Shown here: positions 18,032 through 27,102 of the stretch, piece by piece
Position numbering within the stretch: the first letter of the stretch is position 1
Layout: each line of letters starts with the position of its first letter
Source: CAYJBH01 sp964368625
Lineage (GTDB): Bacteria > Bacillota > Clostridia > Oscillospirales > Ruminococcaceae
NCBI GenBank assembly: GCA_964368625.1
Contig: CAYJBH010000007.1
Location: forward strand, 34,542 to 98,541
Direction of reading: 5' to 3'
Length of the DNA: 64,000 nucleotides
Made by a program: the position numbers and the translations under genes
The notes under the pieces: model-generated
What the model was told of the DNA's origin: nothing
What the model saw: the letters and a program-made list of their open reading frames with translations, nothing else
The model's database searches: none

Positions 18032-19263
18032 CCTGTTATCCTGTAAATGTTAGATTCATATGGACGGAGCACCGAGGTAAAGTCGCCGTAACTACAGTAG
18101 AGAGGTGTCATTCTAATAATTTCACCGCGACGGCTTATAGGGTGCTCTGTGAGGTTGCATTCTATAAAGTATCGCTCATCGCGATATTGCCTAAAGTAGG
18201 CGAAATAATCCTTAGCTCTTTTAAAAACAGGTATAAAATCTCCGTAAACCAACCCCTTGTTTTCCTTTCGAAGTTCAGTTAAACTTTGATAACAATCTAT
18301 GGTTCCGCACTCTATTTCATCGTTGGTTGCTGTGGCACATTCTGTTGACAACCCAAGTTCCTGCCCCTGTTTTATTATCGGGGTTCCTCTCATAGTCATC
18401 ATTAAAACAGCAAGTAGTTCGGCAACTCTTTCACGGTATAACCATCTAGGTTGAAGACGGTGTAACATTCTGGTATTAAAATCAAAAGCTATACCGCCCC
18501 AACTTGAACCGGGAAGCTGTTGCCACCGCAGGAGATAACGCTTTAAATTATAAAGGGAGTAAGGCTTTTCAACGTCTCCAATATGTCCAAATACCATGTT
18601 TAGTTCGTTGCGCTCTTTTGTGGTCATAAGTTTTGCACGCTCTAACCCAATATTCGGGATATATCCGATAGATACAACGCCATTATATTTACCAAAGGTA
18701 TCGGTATTAAGCCGGCGAAGTTCACTATGTATTTCACCATTATCGGTTGGGCAAACCACCACACCATCAATGCCGCAGTTAATCTGATTAATAATTTCAT
18801 CGTTGTTGTTGGCAGTTACAATAACCTTAATACCATTGTTATGAAGCATTCTGAGAACTATGTTAAACTCCTCAACAGTCCAGATAGTTATATCCGGCCA
18901 AACAACATCCACCGATAATGACTTTAACTGGGTAATCTTTCTTAAGAGATTATGATAAGATGAATCGCAAAACCTATATATAACAGCCTCTTTCCACCAT
19001 GTTGGGGGACACTCTGCGCTAGTAATATCTAAAAGCTGCTCATCATAATCATTAATAATATCTATATATTGTTCAGACCAGCTTTCATCAAAAAGTGGGG
19101 TTACAAGTATTTTAAGCTGCTTTGCTGTTAATTTTTTAAGTCTCTCCCTTTCGATAATTTTATCGGGCAATCCCTTATCAATAATAAAATCATTAATAAT
19201 ATCATTGGCAAGAGGGTTAGTTAGAAGTTCTTCCAATCGGCTGTCATGGCTATATTTCTGCAC
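18028..19263 (-). CDS. GH13-fold protein lacking catalytic residues
   Basis: A 411-residue protein. Residues 1-87 are helical and not part of the enzyme fold. From PPTWWKEAVIYRF (86) onward it follows the order of oligo-1,6-glucosidase-type GH13 enzymes: VDVVWPDI, MTTKERNELNMVFGHIGD, MRGTPIIKQGQELG, YQSLTELRKENKGLVYGDF and a final LRPYESNIYRI. Region I (DLVVNH in enzymes) is TANNND. The nucleophile Asp of GFRMD is C171 and its Arg partner is V169. The acid Glu of TVGE is Y201, and the third Asp of NNHDQPR is T264. It is also shorter than active relatives (about 550 residues). A non-enzymatic carbohydrate-binding or regulatory role is possible but unproven. GTG start with GGAGGA seven bases upstream; four-base overlap with tcdA. 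Confidence 0.75.
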   Translation of the reverse strand: MQKYSHDSRLEELLTNPLANDIINDFIIDKGLPDKIIERERLKKLTAKQLKILVTPLFDESWSEQYIDIINDYDEQLLDITSAECPPTWWKEAVIYRFCDSSYHNLLRKITQLKSLSVDVVWPDITIWTVEEFNIVLRMLHNNGIKVIVTANNNDEIINQINCGIDGVVVCPTDNGEIHSELRRLNTDTFGKYNGVVSIGYIPNIGLERAKLMTTKERNELNMVFGHIGDVEKPYSLYNLKRYLLRWQQLPGSSWGGIAFDFNTRMLHRLQPRWLYRERVAELLAVLMMTMRGTPIIKQGQELGLSTECATATNDEIECGTIDCYQSLTELRKENKGLVYGDFIPVFKRAKDYFAYFRQYRDERYFIECNLTEHPISRRGEIIRMTPLYCSYGDFTSVLRPYESNIYRITG

Positions 19264-19290
19264 AATAATTTCCTCCGGTTGAGCTTAAAC

Positions 19291-19335
19291 AAAACTCTCG
19301 AAAAGGTAATGATGATATACCTTAACAAGAGTTTT
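19291..19335. terminator. hairpin between the PH-domain gene and the GH13-like gene
   Basis: AAAACTCT pairs with AGAGTTTT, and an inner AAGGTA pairs with TACCTT. Minus-strand RNA ends in GTTTTGTTT and plus-strand RNA in TTTTTATT. It probably ends the cysteine synthase/PH-domain unit and insulates the GH13-like-tcdA-nagA unit. Confidence 0.65.
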
Positions 19336-19340
19336 TATTG

Positions 19341-19706
19341 CTATAAATCAATCTCGGCGTCGTTAACACCTATGTCCTGCATATTAATGGTACGCTGTCT
19401 CATTCTGTGTTGTTCTGATGTAGAGTGAATAAAATCTTTGATTTCACGGGAATTCTTAATATGTTCAAGTTTTAGGGTGGGGTGGGTTACATCGCCGGTA
19501 TGGCATACTATGCTCCCAAGACCAAATATACGCTCAAACAGACTTGCTGTTAAAGTTACATCCTGAATTTTATACATATAACAATCCGATTCAGTTCGGT
19601 TTAAAAAACCTTTTTGAATGGTTAGTGTTTCAGCATCAATTGTGTAAACGGTAAAAGTAAATGGTAAAGCAAAAAACACCCATCGTTTTCGTTCTCTGTA
19701 TGTCAT
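19341..19706 (-). CDS. small bacterial PH-domain (YdbS/YdbT-type) protein
   Basis: A 121-residue protein with FTFTVYTIDAETLTIQKGFLNRTESDCYMYKIQDVTLTASLFERIFGLGSIV, the typical core of the bacterial PH_2 (DUF304) domain. In most relatives this core follows membrane segments; here only the soluble domain is present. The last 35 residues are polar and probably disordered. The function of the family is poorly known (envelope-linked). ATG with AAAGGAG upstream; 18 bases after the cysteine synthase gene, so likely co-transcribed. Confidence 0.7.
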   Translation of the reverse strand: MTYRERKRWVFFALPFTFTVYTIDAETLTIQKGFLNRTESDCYMYKIQDVTLTASLFERIFGLGSIVCHTGDVTHPTLKLEHIKNSREIKDFIHSTSEQHRMRQRTINMQDIGVNDAEIDL

Positions 19707-19724
19707 AAATCCTCTCCTTTTTTG

Positions 19725-20633
19725 TTATGTTGAAAATAGTGTTGTACTGAGATATTTTTCACCCCTATCGGGGAAGATAACAACCATGGTTGCAGATTCT
19801 CCGGATTTTGCAATTTCGTCGGCAACGGCAAGTGCTGCATACATTGCCGCCCCGCTACTCATGCCAACAAAAAGCCCTTCCTTTTCCACTATACTTCGAG
19901 CACAATCAAAGGCAGTTTCACTTTCTACCATAACACGGCGGTCGATTTTACTGCTGTCATAAAGTGCGGGTACGATAGCTTCCTCCATGTTTTTCAGGCC
20001 CTGGATATAGTGGCCCTTAATCGGCTGTGCCTCTACTATCTCGATGCCGGAGTTCTTTTCCTTAAGTCCGGTTCCAACCCCCATGATAGTTCCGGAGGTG
20101 CCAATTGAGGAAACAAAGTGAGTTATTTCACCGGCTGTCTGTCTATATATCTCGCTTGCAGTTGTTTTATAGTGGGCAAGCTTATTATATCTATTGGTAA
20201 ACTGATCGGTACAAAAATAGTGTTCGTTTTCGGTGGCCATCTTGTTTTTTACATAACGAATAGCACCATCCGTCCCTTCTTCTTGAGGGGTTAATATAAC
20301 TTTTGCACCAAAAGCCTTTATCATCTGTCTGCGTTCTACCGAGACAGCTTCACTCATAGCAATTTCAACGGGATAACCCAAAACCTTGCCGATCATAGCG
20401 ATAGAAATCCCGGTGTTGCCGCTGGTTGCTTCGATGATAGTTTTTCCTTGATGGAGCTCACCGTTCTTTTGTGCCTCGAAAAGCATGTGATAAGCTATCC
20501 TATCCTTAATGCTGCCGGTAGGATTAAAACCCTCTACCTTAGCGTATATACGTATATCCTTATGAGGACAGAGATGGTTAATCTTAACAAGGGGCGTGTT
20601 TCCTATTGCACTTAAGATACTTCCATGAACCAT
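19725..20633 (-). CDS. cysK: cysteine synthase (PLP-dependent, CysK/CysM type)
   Basis: A 302-residue fold type II PLP enzyme that makes cysteine from O-acetylserine and sulfide. The PLP Lys is K43 in NPTGSIKDR, the substrate loop is EATSGNTG, the phosphate loop is GTSGTIMG and the end is IFPDRGEKYLST. At 302 residues it is of usual length. CysM-like variants cannot be fully excluded. No cysE is adjacent. ATG with GGAGGT upstream. Confidence 0.92.
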   Translation of the reverse strand: MVHGSILSAIGNTPLVKINHLCPHKDIRIYAKVEGFNPTGSIKDRIAYHMLFEAQKNGELHQGKTIIEATSGNTGISIAMIGKVLGYPVEIAMSEAVSVERRQMIKAFGAKVILTPQEEGTDGAIRYVKNKMATENEHYFCTDQFTNRYNKLAHYKTTASEIYRQTAGEITHFVSSIGTSGTIMGVGTGLKEKNSGIEIVEAQPIKGHYIQGLKNMEEAIVPALYDSSKIDRRVMVESETAFDCARSIVEKEGLFVGMSSGAAMYAALAVADEIAKSGESATMVVIFPDRGEKYLSTTLFST

Positions 20634-20650
20634 ATCAATCCTACCTCCAA

Positions 20651-21556
20651 TTAATCCTTAATATTTTGATTTATAACCTCTATTGCATGACGTACAACCT
20701 CTATATTTGCAACCTTGTGTGCACCGGCATGTTGTCCGTCGATAGTCCAGTCAATCTCATTGTTTGCCTCTATCATTACCTTGGAAGAGGTGAATGCGGT
20801 TAAACAATCCACTTCGTTATCTATAGACTCAAGCGACAATAAAACATTAACTATCTTTTGAATGTCGTTAACATTGTGTGGTCTGCTTATAAGAGTAACT
20901 TCAAATCTTCCATCGTCGAGCGATGCAACATCCTTAAACATTTTTCTAAAACCTGCAACCGAAACAGTGTTTGTAACCATACAGATAAGATATTCGCCCT
21001 CAATAATTCCCCCATCGTGGTGCAATCGTATATGAACCGGGGAAAGGCGCTGTAGATCTTTTAGTCCCTCTATAATATAGGCGGCGGGGCCTAAAATCTG
21101 CTTGTTTTGTTGCGGAGTTGAGTAGGTTAAATTGGTGAAAAGTCCAAACGCAGCTGCATAAACAAAGGGGCGGGAGTTAAGTTTTCCTATGTCACAGGGC
21201 GATCGCTCACCCTCGCAAATAATCTTAGCGGCCTGTAATGGCTGCTTTGGCATACCTATAGTATGGCTGAAATCATTAGTTGTTCCACTTGGTATTATTC
21301 CTAATATCGGTGGCTTTTCTAATTCCAGTAACCCGGAAGCAACTTCGTTAACCGTTCCGTCTCCGCCACAACAAATCACATAGTCATAGCTCTCGCCATT
21401 AGTCTTTAAAAAATCGGTAGCTTCCCCTATGCCCTGTGTAGGATGAACTTCTACTCTAAAACCATTTTCGGTAAATAGATTAATTACCGAAAAGAGATTG
21501 CTTCCTATTCCACCACGACCTGCGCCGGGATTTATAATCATTAATAGTTTTTTCAT
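20651..21556 (-). CDS. diacylglycerol kinase-like lipid kinase (DagK/YegS family)
   Basis: A 301-residue protein. MIINPGAGRGG and CCGGDGTVNEVASG form the ATP site, IPSGTTNDFSHTIG the conserved loop, and the C-terminal part is the beta-sandwich with DDGRFEVTLI and WTIDGQHAG. Family members phosphorylate diacylglycerol or related lipids at the inner membrane face, returning it to phosphatidate during envelope polymer synthesis. It is followed 17 bases later by the cysteine synthase gene. Confidence 0.88.
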   Translation of the reverse strand: MKKLLMIINPGAGRGGIGSNLFSVINLFTENGFRVEVHPTQGIGEATDFLKTNGESYDYVICCGGDGTVNEVASGLLELEKPPILGIIPSGTTNDFSHTIGMPKQPLQAAKIICEGERSPCDIGKLNSRPFVYAAAFGLFTNLTYSTPQQNKQILGPAAYIIEGLKDLQRLSPVHIRLHHDGGIIEGEYLICMVTNTVSVAGFRKMFKDVASLDDGRFEVTLISRPHNVNDIQKIVNVLLSLESIDNEVDCLTAFTSSKVMIEANNEIDWTIDGQHAGAHKVANIEVVRHAIEVINQNIKD

Positions 21557-21666
21557 AACATTCCAAGCAATAAAAAGTGCTATTATATTATACCAAACTA
21601 TCTCCGGCCATACAATACGAAAGCAACAAATCTCACAACTATTTCACCGTATAATAATACAAATTT

Positions 21667-23448
21667 CTATAAGCCCATCAGGTTCTCGGCAAAATCCTCT
21701 GAATCAAGGGTTAATCCGGGATTATAAAAACGGTCGTCCTTTAATGAATCACCGTATCTATCATACAACAGTTGTTGTTCGGCAGTGAAACGAATCTTCT
21801 TTTCGCCACGAGTATCGAGACCACGGCTTAAACTCTCGTGATGGTAGAGCTGTGCATATGGGGTGTAGACATTATATAAACCTAGCTCAAGCAAACGAAG
21901 ACAGAAATCAACATCATTATAGGCTACGGCAAAATTCTCATCAAGACCGGATAGTTGACGATATAATCTGCGTTTAACCATTAAACAGGCACCGGTTACG
22001 GCTGAAAAATTGTTTACACAACCTATTCTAAACATATAGCCACTTTTATCTGCGGCAAAGTATTTATGGCTGTGACCTGCGTATCCGCCTAGTCCAACTA
22101 TAACACCGCCGTGCTGAAGCCTTCCATCCGGGTACAGTAGCTTTGCACCAACCGCACCAACCTCGTCCTGACATGAGAGCCCAAGCATCTCACCAAGCCA
22201 ACCCGGTGATATAACCTCAACATCGTTGTTTAGCAATAGTATGTGTTCGCCTGTGGCAGCCATAGCTCCGGTATTGCATATCTTAGAAAAGTTAAAAGCC
22301 CCCTCATATTTTACAACAATAAGGTTATTATAGGTCTGTTTTAAATCGTTATACAGCTCAAAGGTTGCTGCCTGCTTTGAGTTGTTTTCAACAATGATTA
22401 TTTCAAAGTGCTTATAATCGGTTTTTTGGTAGATTGAGGTAATGCAACGTTCAAGATCGTATGCGTGGTCGCAGGTGGGAATTATAATCGAAACCTTAAC
22501 TCCGCTTATAACCTTATATTTAACATGACAGGTAGAGGGGAATAACCCTTTTTCTACATCGGCGCGAATTCGACGTCGGTCGAGGCTATCTGCAACAGCT
22601 GCCTCACAGCTTTTTTGCACAAATGGCTTTGCCGCGGTTCCACCCGAGGTTGAGCCGGCATGAACCCGCCAATAATATAGAATTTTTTTGACATGGTGAA
22701 AGCTTGCACCGGCATCATATGCCCTTAAAATTAGGTCGTGATCCTGGCTACCGTCAAATTCCGGGCGAAGACCTCCAAGCTTCTTAAATAGTTCACTTTT
22801 TATTGCCGAAAGATGGCAGATATAGTTGCATGAGGTTAGATAATGAGGCGAAAAATCAGGCTTAAAGTGTGTTGCCGTTGGCATTTTATAATCATTTTCG
22901 AAAAGTGCTTCATCGGAATAAATATAATCGGCATCAGTTTTTTCATATGCCTTAATAATATGATAAAAAGCATCCTCAGAAAGAATATCGTCATGATCAC
23001 AAAAAGCATAAAGTTCTCCCGTGGCAAGGGTTGCTGCTGCATTGGTATTGGCACTTATGCCGCGGTTTTTTACCTTCATGTATCTAATACGAATATCATT
23101 TAAAGAGTTTATATATTCACCAACATAGCGATGTTCGGCATCCGAAGCATCGGCGAAACACACCTCAAAAAAACGATAACTCTGTAAAACAATGCTATCA
23201 CAAAGCTGTTCAAGGTATCTCTCTGGCGTATTATAAAGTGGAACCAATAAGCTAATTAACCCTACATCGATTTGTTCACGTTGCTCAACGAGCTCCTCAT
23301 GATCGGGAATAAATCTTGCGTATCTACTTCTGGTGCGACGCTTTAAAAATCGTGTAAGTTTTTGCATTGTCATGGCTGGGCCTTCTTCATGTAGACCTTT
23401 GAAAAACAGCCCGATTAAAGCCTTAATTCTCAGCAGCTTTTGTGACAT
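21667..23448 (-). CDS. two-domain family 2 glycosyltransferase
   Basis: A 593-residue protein with two GT-A domains. The first (about residues 45-270) begins ISLLVPLYNTPERYLEQL with YSDEALF and later HDHDL-type sequence. The second (about 295-560) begins VSIIIPTCDHAYDLERCI, with LLNNDVEVISPGWLGEML, GACLMVKRRL and NDVDFCLRL. This layout fits rhamnosyl- or galactosyl-transferases of cell-surface glycans. There is no membrane segment. Its ATG overlaps the ychF stop codon (TAATG), so it is translated in coupling with it. The sugar is not predictable. Confidence 0.85.
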   Translation of the reverse strand: MSQKLLRIKALIGLFFKGLHEEGPAMTMQKLTRFLKRRTRSRYARFIPDHEELVEQREQIDVGLISLLVPLYNTPERYLEQLCDSIVLQSYRFFEVCFADASDAEHRYVGEYINSLNDIRIRYMKVKNRGISANTNAAATLATGELYAFCDHDDILSEDAFYHIIKAYEKTDADYIYSDEALFENDYKMPTATHFKPDFSPHYLTSCNYICHLSAIKSELFKKLGGLRPEFDGSQDHDLILRAYDAGASFHHVKKILYYWRVHAGSTSGGTAAKPFVQKSCEAAVADSLDRRRIRADVEKGLFPSTCHVKYKVISGVKVSIIIPTCDHAYDLERCITSIYQKTDYKHFEIIIVENNSKQAATFELYNDLKQTYNNLIVVKYEGAFNFSKICNTGAMAATGEHILLLNNDVEVISPGWLGEMLGLSCQDEVGAVGAKLLYPDGRLQHGGVIVGLGGYAGHSHKYFAADKSGYMFRIGCVNNFSAVTGACLMVKRRLYRQLSGLDENFAVAYNDVDFCLRLLELGLYNVYTPYAQLYHHESLSRGLDTRGEKKIRFTAEQQLLYDRYGDSLKDDRFYNPGLTLDSEDFAENLMGL

Positions 23449-24542
23449 TATACGTTAAACCTAAACAATGTTACATCTCCGTCCTGCATAACATATTCCT
23501 TACCCTCGCTTCTAACTAGACCTTTTTCCTTGGCAACGCTCATACTCTTGCACTCCATAAGTGCATCAAACGCAACAATCTCGGCACGGATAAAACCACG
23601 CTCAAAATCGGTGTGAATCTTTCCGGCAGCACCTGGCGCTTTAGTACCCTTTTCAATGGTCCAGGCTCTAACCTCCTGCTCTCCTGCGGTAAGATAGCTA
23701 ATTAATCCCAGAAGAGAGTAGCTTGCAGTTATAAGCAGATCGAGTCCTGTTGCCTCTATGCCAAGTTCCTTTAAGAATTCTGCCTTTTCCTCAATTGGTA
23801 GGGCGGCACACTCTGCCTCAAGTTTAGCACAGATGGCAATACACCCACTGCCTTCTTTGGATGCATGTTCCTTTACCGATGAAAGATAAGGGTTCTCTTC
23901 TCCGGAGATTAGTTCATCCTCCGAAATGTTGGCAGCATATATTATGGGCTTTGCCGAAAGAAGAGGTATTGTTGCAAAAAACTCCTTCTCGTTATCGTTT
24001 TCAGGCTCAAAGCTTCTGGCGTTTTTGCCGTCCTCAAGATGGGCACAAAGCCGTTTGAGCATATCGGCATCCAGTAGAGCAGATTTATCGCCTTTTGCTA
24101 CTTTTAGCTTATTGGATAACCAGCGTTCGCATAGTTCAAGATCGGCAAGGCATAGTTCAACATCAATCGTTTCAATATCCCTAACAGGATCAACACTGCC
24201 GTCTACATGAACAACGTCGCCTTCGTCGAAACAGCGGCAAACATGAATAAGCGAGTCTACCTCTCTAACATGAGATAAAAACTTGTTTCCAAGGCCTTCG
24301 CCTTTTGCTGCACCACGAACAAGACCCGCAATATCGACAAATTCAATAACAGCGGGCGTGTATTTTTTTGGATTATACATTTCTGCAAGTGCATCAAGTC
24401 GTGAATCAGGTACCATCACAACACCTACATTTGGCTCAATGGTGCAAAAAGGATAGTTTGCCGCCTGTGCACCGGCACCGGTTATGGCATTAAATAACGT
24501 ACTTTTGCCGACATTCGGCAGACCGAGTATTCCGAGTTTCAT
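23448..24542 (-). CDS. ychF: YchF/OLA1-family ATPase
   Basis: A 364-residue Obg-related NTPase. GLPNVGKS near residue 6, NYPFCTIEPNVG, DIAGLVRGAAKGEGLGN and the C-terminal TGS domain (VRAWTIEKGTKAPGAAGKIHTDFERGFIRAEI) are all present. It prefers ATP and is linked to ribosome function and oxidative-stress control. The start is placed at MKLGILG because that is the conserved family start; an ATG 15 bases earlier is possible, while earlier ones fall at or before the predicted transcription start. Confidence 0.95.
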   Translation of the reverse strand: MKLGILGLPNVGKSTLFNAITGAGAQAANYPFCTIEPNVGVVMVPDSRLDALAEMYNPKKYTPAVIEFVDIAGLVRGAAKGEGLGNKFLSHVREVDSLIHVCRCFDEGDVVHVDGSVDPVRDIETIDVELCLADLELCERWLSNKLKVAKGDKSALLDADMLKRLCAHLEDGKNARSFEPENDNEKEFFATIPLLSAKPIIYAANISEDELISGEENPYLSSVKEHASKEGSGCIAICAKLEAECAALPIEEKAEFLKELGIEATGLDLLITASYSLLGLISYLTAGEQEVRAWTIEKGTKAPGAAGKIHTDFERGFIRAEIVAFDALMECKSMSVAKEKGLVRSEGKEYVMQDGDVTLFRFNV

Positions 24543-24582
24543 TTTAATTCCAATCATTAAACTTCTTACTTCTTCAGTTATC

Positions 24583-24611
24583 ATTATAGCAAAAAAGTTA
24601 AAAAGGTTCAA
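24583..24611 (-). promoter_or_regulatory. ychF promoter
   Basis: Minus-strand TTGAAC (24611-24606) and TATAAT (24588-24583) are 17 bases apart, about 40 bases ahead of the chosen ychF start. Between 24612 and 24796 I see only A+T-rich sequence with no gene. Confidence 0.8.
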
Positions 24612-24796
24612 GGGAGAGAGGCAAAGAATTTGTTTTTGAATGTTTATATTTTATATATTACGACATTATTTTATGTATAACGCATTATAAGCAACAATAA
24701 CAACGACACAATCTAAATTTTTATCCTAAGGTTAATGTGTTAACAGCATAAGGAAAGTACGTTAAAAAGGCAAAAAGAAATGAAATGGAATACATT

Positions 24797-24841
24797 AAAA
24801 AAAGAACTGCCGACCATAAATGGTTGACAGTTCTTTTTTAG
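24797..24841. terminator. terminator after argS
   Basis: A 16-base-pair stem with one mismatch (AAGAACTG pairs with CAGTTCTT, and CCAT with ATGG) is flanked by A-runs on the left and T-runs on the right. Both strands therefore end in U-runs. It closes the ddl-murI-DUF1934-argS unit. Confidence 0.88.
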
Positions 24842-24917
24842 TATTTAAAAAGTCTGCATTATTAATAACTATTAATCAGCAAGACTCCACCGGATGTATT
24901 GCTTGTCGGTTGTTATG

Positions 24918-26603
24918 TTACATACTGTCTGGTGCAGACACCGAGAGTATCCCCAAAAGCCTTGCCATAACCTTTTGCGTTGCTATACTAAGGGCAAGAC
25001 GGTTTTTGGCAAGATAATCCTCTTCGCCTTTAATTCTGCAGTCGGTATAAAATTTATGGAATGCCGCTGCAAGTGATAGAAGGTACTTAGGAATCATTGA
25101 AACATCATAACTTATAGCAGCTGTATCAATAAGTTCAGGAAGCGTGGCTATCTGCATTATCAGTTGACGCTCGGCATCGGTATTAAGGTATGAAGCATCT
25201 ATTTCGTTTGCGCTGGCGGCTGTAATACCTTCCTTTGCAAGGTTGGCAACCATATTTGCAATTCTTGCATGAGCATACTGAACGTAGTATACTGGGTTTT
25301 CACTGTTAGTTTGAACAGCAAGCTCTAGATCAAAATCAAGGTGAGTGCCGGACTCCCTCATGTTAAAAAAGAATCTTGCGGCATCTACAGGAACTTCCTG
25401 AAGAAGCGTGGTTAAAGTTATTGCCTTGCCGCTGCGCTTACTCATCTTTATAGTTTCACCACCGGATACTAATCGAACAAACTGAAAAAGAATAACCTCA
25501 AGATCATCTCCGTTGCCGCCGGCGGCCGTTATTGCAGCCTTTAAACGTGCTACATGGCCATGGTGGTCAGCTCCCCAAAGGTCGATTGCTGTATCGAATC
25601 TTCTTGTATTTAGCTTGTTAATGTGGTAGGCAATATCCGCTGCAAGATAGGTAGGCATGCCGTTCTGGCGAACCAAAACCTCATCCTTTTCACCGCCACA
25701 TTTAGAGAAGGCAAAAAAGATTGCCCCATCCTGCTCGTATGCCAGCCCATTTTCCTTAATCTTTTGAACGCATTCCATAACAGCACCGCTATCGTGCAGC
25801 GTCATTTCGGAGAAAAAGTTGTCGTATTCAATCCGGTATTCGCCGAGAGCCGCCTTTATATCTGCAACATTCTTCGGCAGCGCAAAGGCAACAAGAACAT
25901 CACCACGGGTTTTCTCATCAGCATTCAGTAATATATCGCCCTTTTCCTTTGCAAACTCTAGGGCACGCTCGGTTATGTCTTCACCCTGATAACCGTCTTC
26001 CGGAAAGGGGTGATCGGAATTAAAGATTTGAAGATATCTTGCAGAAAGCGAGGCGGCAAACTTTGCAATTTGATTGCCCGCATCGTTTATATAAAACTCT
26101 TTTGTAACATCATATCCTGCCATTTTAAGCAATGCTGATAGGCTGTCACCCAGTGCGCCACCACGAGCATTTCCAAGGTGCATTGGCCCTGTGGGATTGG
26201 ATGATACAAATTCAACATTAATTTTTTTACCTTTTCCGGTCTCAGTATTTCCATATCCTTCCTTGATTGAATCTACAACTATATCGGTAAAAAAACTATC
26301 ATCGCAATAAAAATTTAAAAAACCGGGTCCTGCAACGTCACATCGGGTAAAGCCGTTACAGGGAAGTGATAGATTGTCCTTAATCACTGTGGCAATTTTC
26401 GCCGGAGCAAGCCTAAAGGCCTTAGCTCCGCATAGAGCAAGGTTAGAGGAGAATTCACCGTTTTTTTGGTCGGCAGGTCTTTCTATCGTAAAATTAGGTA
26501 TTTCTGCATTCTGTAACTCACCTGCCTCAGTCGCCTTGTTTACCGCTGCAATAAGCATATCTTTAAGATGCTCCTGAGCTAATTTAATTCTGTATGTTAA
26601 CAT
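24918..26603 (-). CDS. argS: arginyl-tRNA synthetase
   Basis: A 561-residue class I synthetase. The N-terminal Add1 domain recognises tRNA. NPTGPMHLGNARGG holds the HIGH-type motif and IKMSKRSG the KMSKS-type motif, and the C-terminal DALR anticodon domain begins around VYYVQYAHARI. It charges tRNA-Arg in the cytoplasm. It follows the DUF1934 gene by 11 bases, an arrangement also seen as ywiB-argS in Bacillus. Confidence 0.97.
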   Translation of the reverse strand: MLTYRIKLAQEHLKDMLIAAVNKATEAGELQNAEIPNFTIERPADQKNGEFSSNLALCGAKAFRLAPAKIATVIKDNLSLPCNGFTRCDVAGPGFLNFYCDDSFFTDIVVDSIKEGYGNTETGKGKKINVEFVSSNPTGPMHLGNARGGALGDSLSALLKMAGYDVTKEFYINDAGNQIAKFAASLSARYLQIFNSDHPFPEDGYQGEDITERALEFAKEKGDILLNADEKTRGDVLVAFALPKNVADIKAALGEYRIEYDNFFSEMTLHDSGAVMECVQKIKENGLAYEQDGAIFFAFSKCGGEKDEVLVRQNGMPTYLAADIAYHINKLNTRRFDTAIDLWGADHHGHVARLKAAITAAGGNGDDLEVILFQFVRLVSGGETIKMSKRSGKAITLTTLLQEVPVDAARFFFNMRESGTHLDFDLELAVQTNSENPVYYVQYAHARIANMVANLAKEGITAASANEIDASYLNTDAERQLIMQIATLPELIDTAAISYDVSMIPKYLLSLAAAFHKFYTDCRIKGEEDYLAKNRLALSIATQKVMARLLGILSVSAPDSM

Positions 26604-26614
26604 CCTTACCCCGT

Positions 26615-27058
26615 TTATTGAATTTCATCGTTATTTTTTGCCTGTTTCACTGTAATGTCTACCGTATTACTGCTGATGTTGTTGGAATTAACATCAACGT
26701 CGTAGCAGAAAAGCAATCGGCCGCCCTCATCGTTGAGGGTGTTAATTATGTTATTTCCGCTTATTCCAAGCGAAAGAGCACCAAACCCGGTTTCATAATG
26801 GCAGATATGTCTTTTACCGGATTCAATGCTAAGCTGGGAGTTAGCCTTGCCGAATCTAATCATGGTAACTATACCACTCTTATCCACCTTAACGGTTGTA
26901 GTGCTTCCATCATAGCCGGTGGCCTCGGTTTCCTTATATGTTATAAAATAACTTCCGTTTTTAAGGCGATAGCTCCCTCTCGTCATTAGGGTAACCGAGT
27001 TCTCATCATCCTGAGTTTTTTGCGTACCCTCTATCTTAATCATGTAATCTTCGTTCAT
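26615..27058 (-). CDS. DUF1934 (YwiB-like) beta-barrel protein
   Basis: A 147-residue soluble protein. The pattern VTLMTRGSYRLKNGSYFITYKETEATGYDGSTTTVKV, then ICHYETGFGALSLGI and LLFCYDVDVNSNNISSNTVDITVK, matches the DUF1934/YwiB family, a lipocalin-like fold of unknown role that commonly sits upstream of argS in Firmicutes. The conserved position is seen here as well. No catalytic motif is obvious. Confidence 0.8.
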   Translation of the reverse strand: MNEDYMIKIEGTQKTQDDENSVTLMTRGSYRLKNGSYFITYKETEATGYDGSTTTVKVDKSGIVTMIRFGKANSQLSIESGKRHICHYETGFGALSLGISGNNIINTLNDEGGRLLFCYDVDVNSNNISSNTVDITVKQAKNNDEIQ

Positions 27059-27102
27059 CTTATTTTTCTTCCTTTCGATGCGAAAACATTCGCTTTAGCT
27101 TA

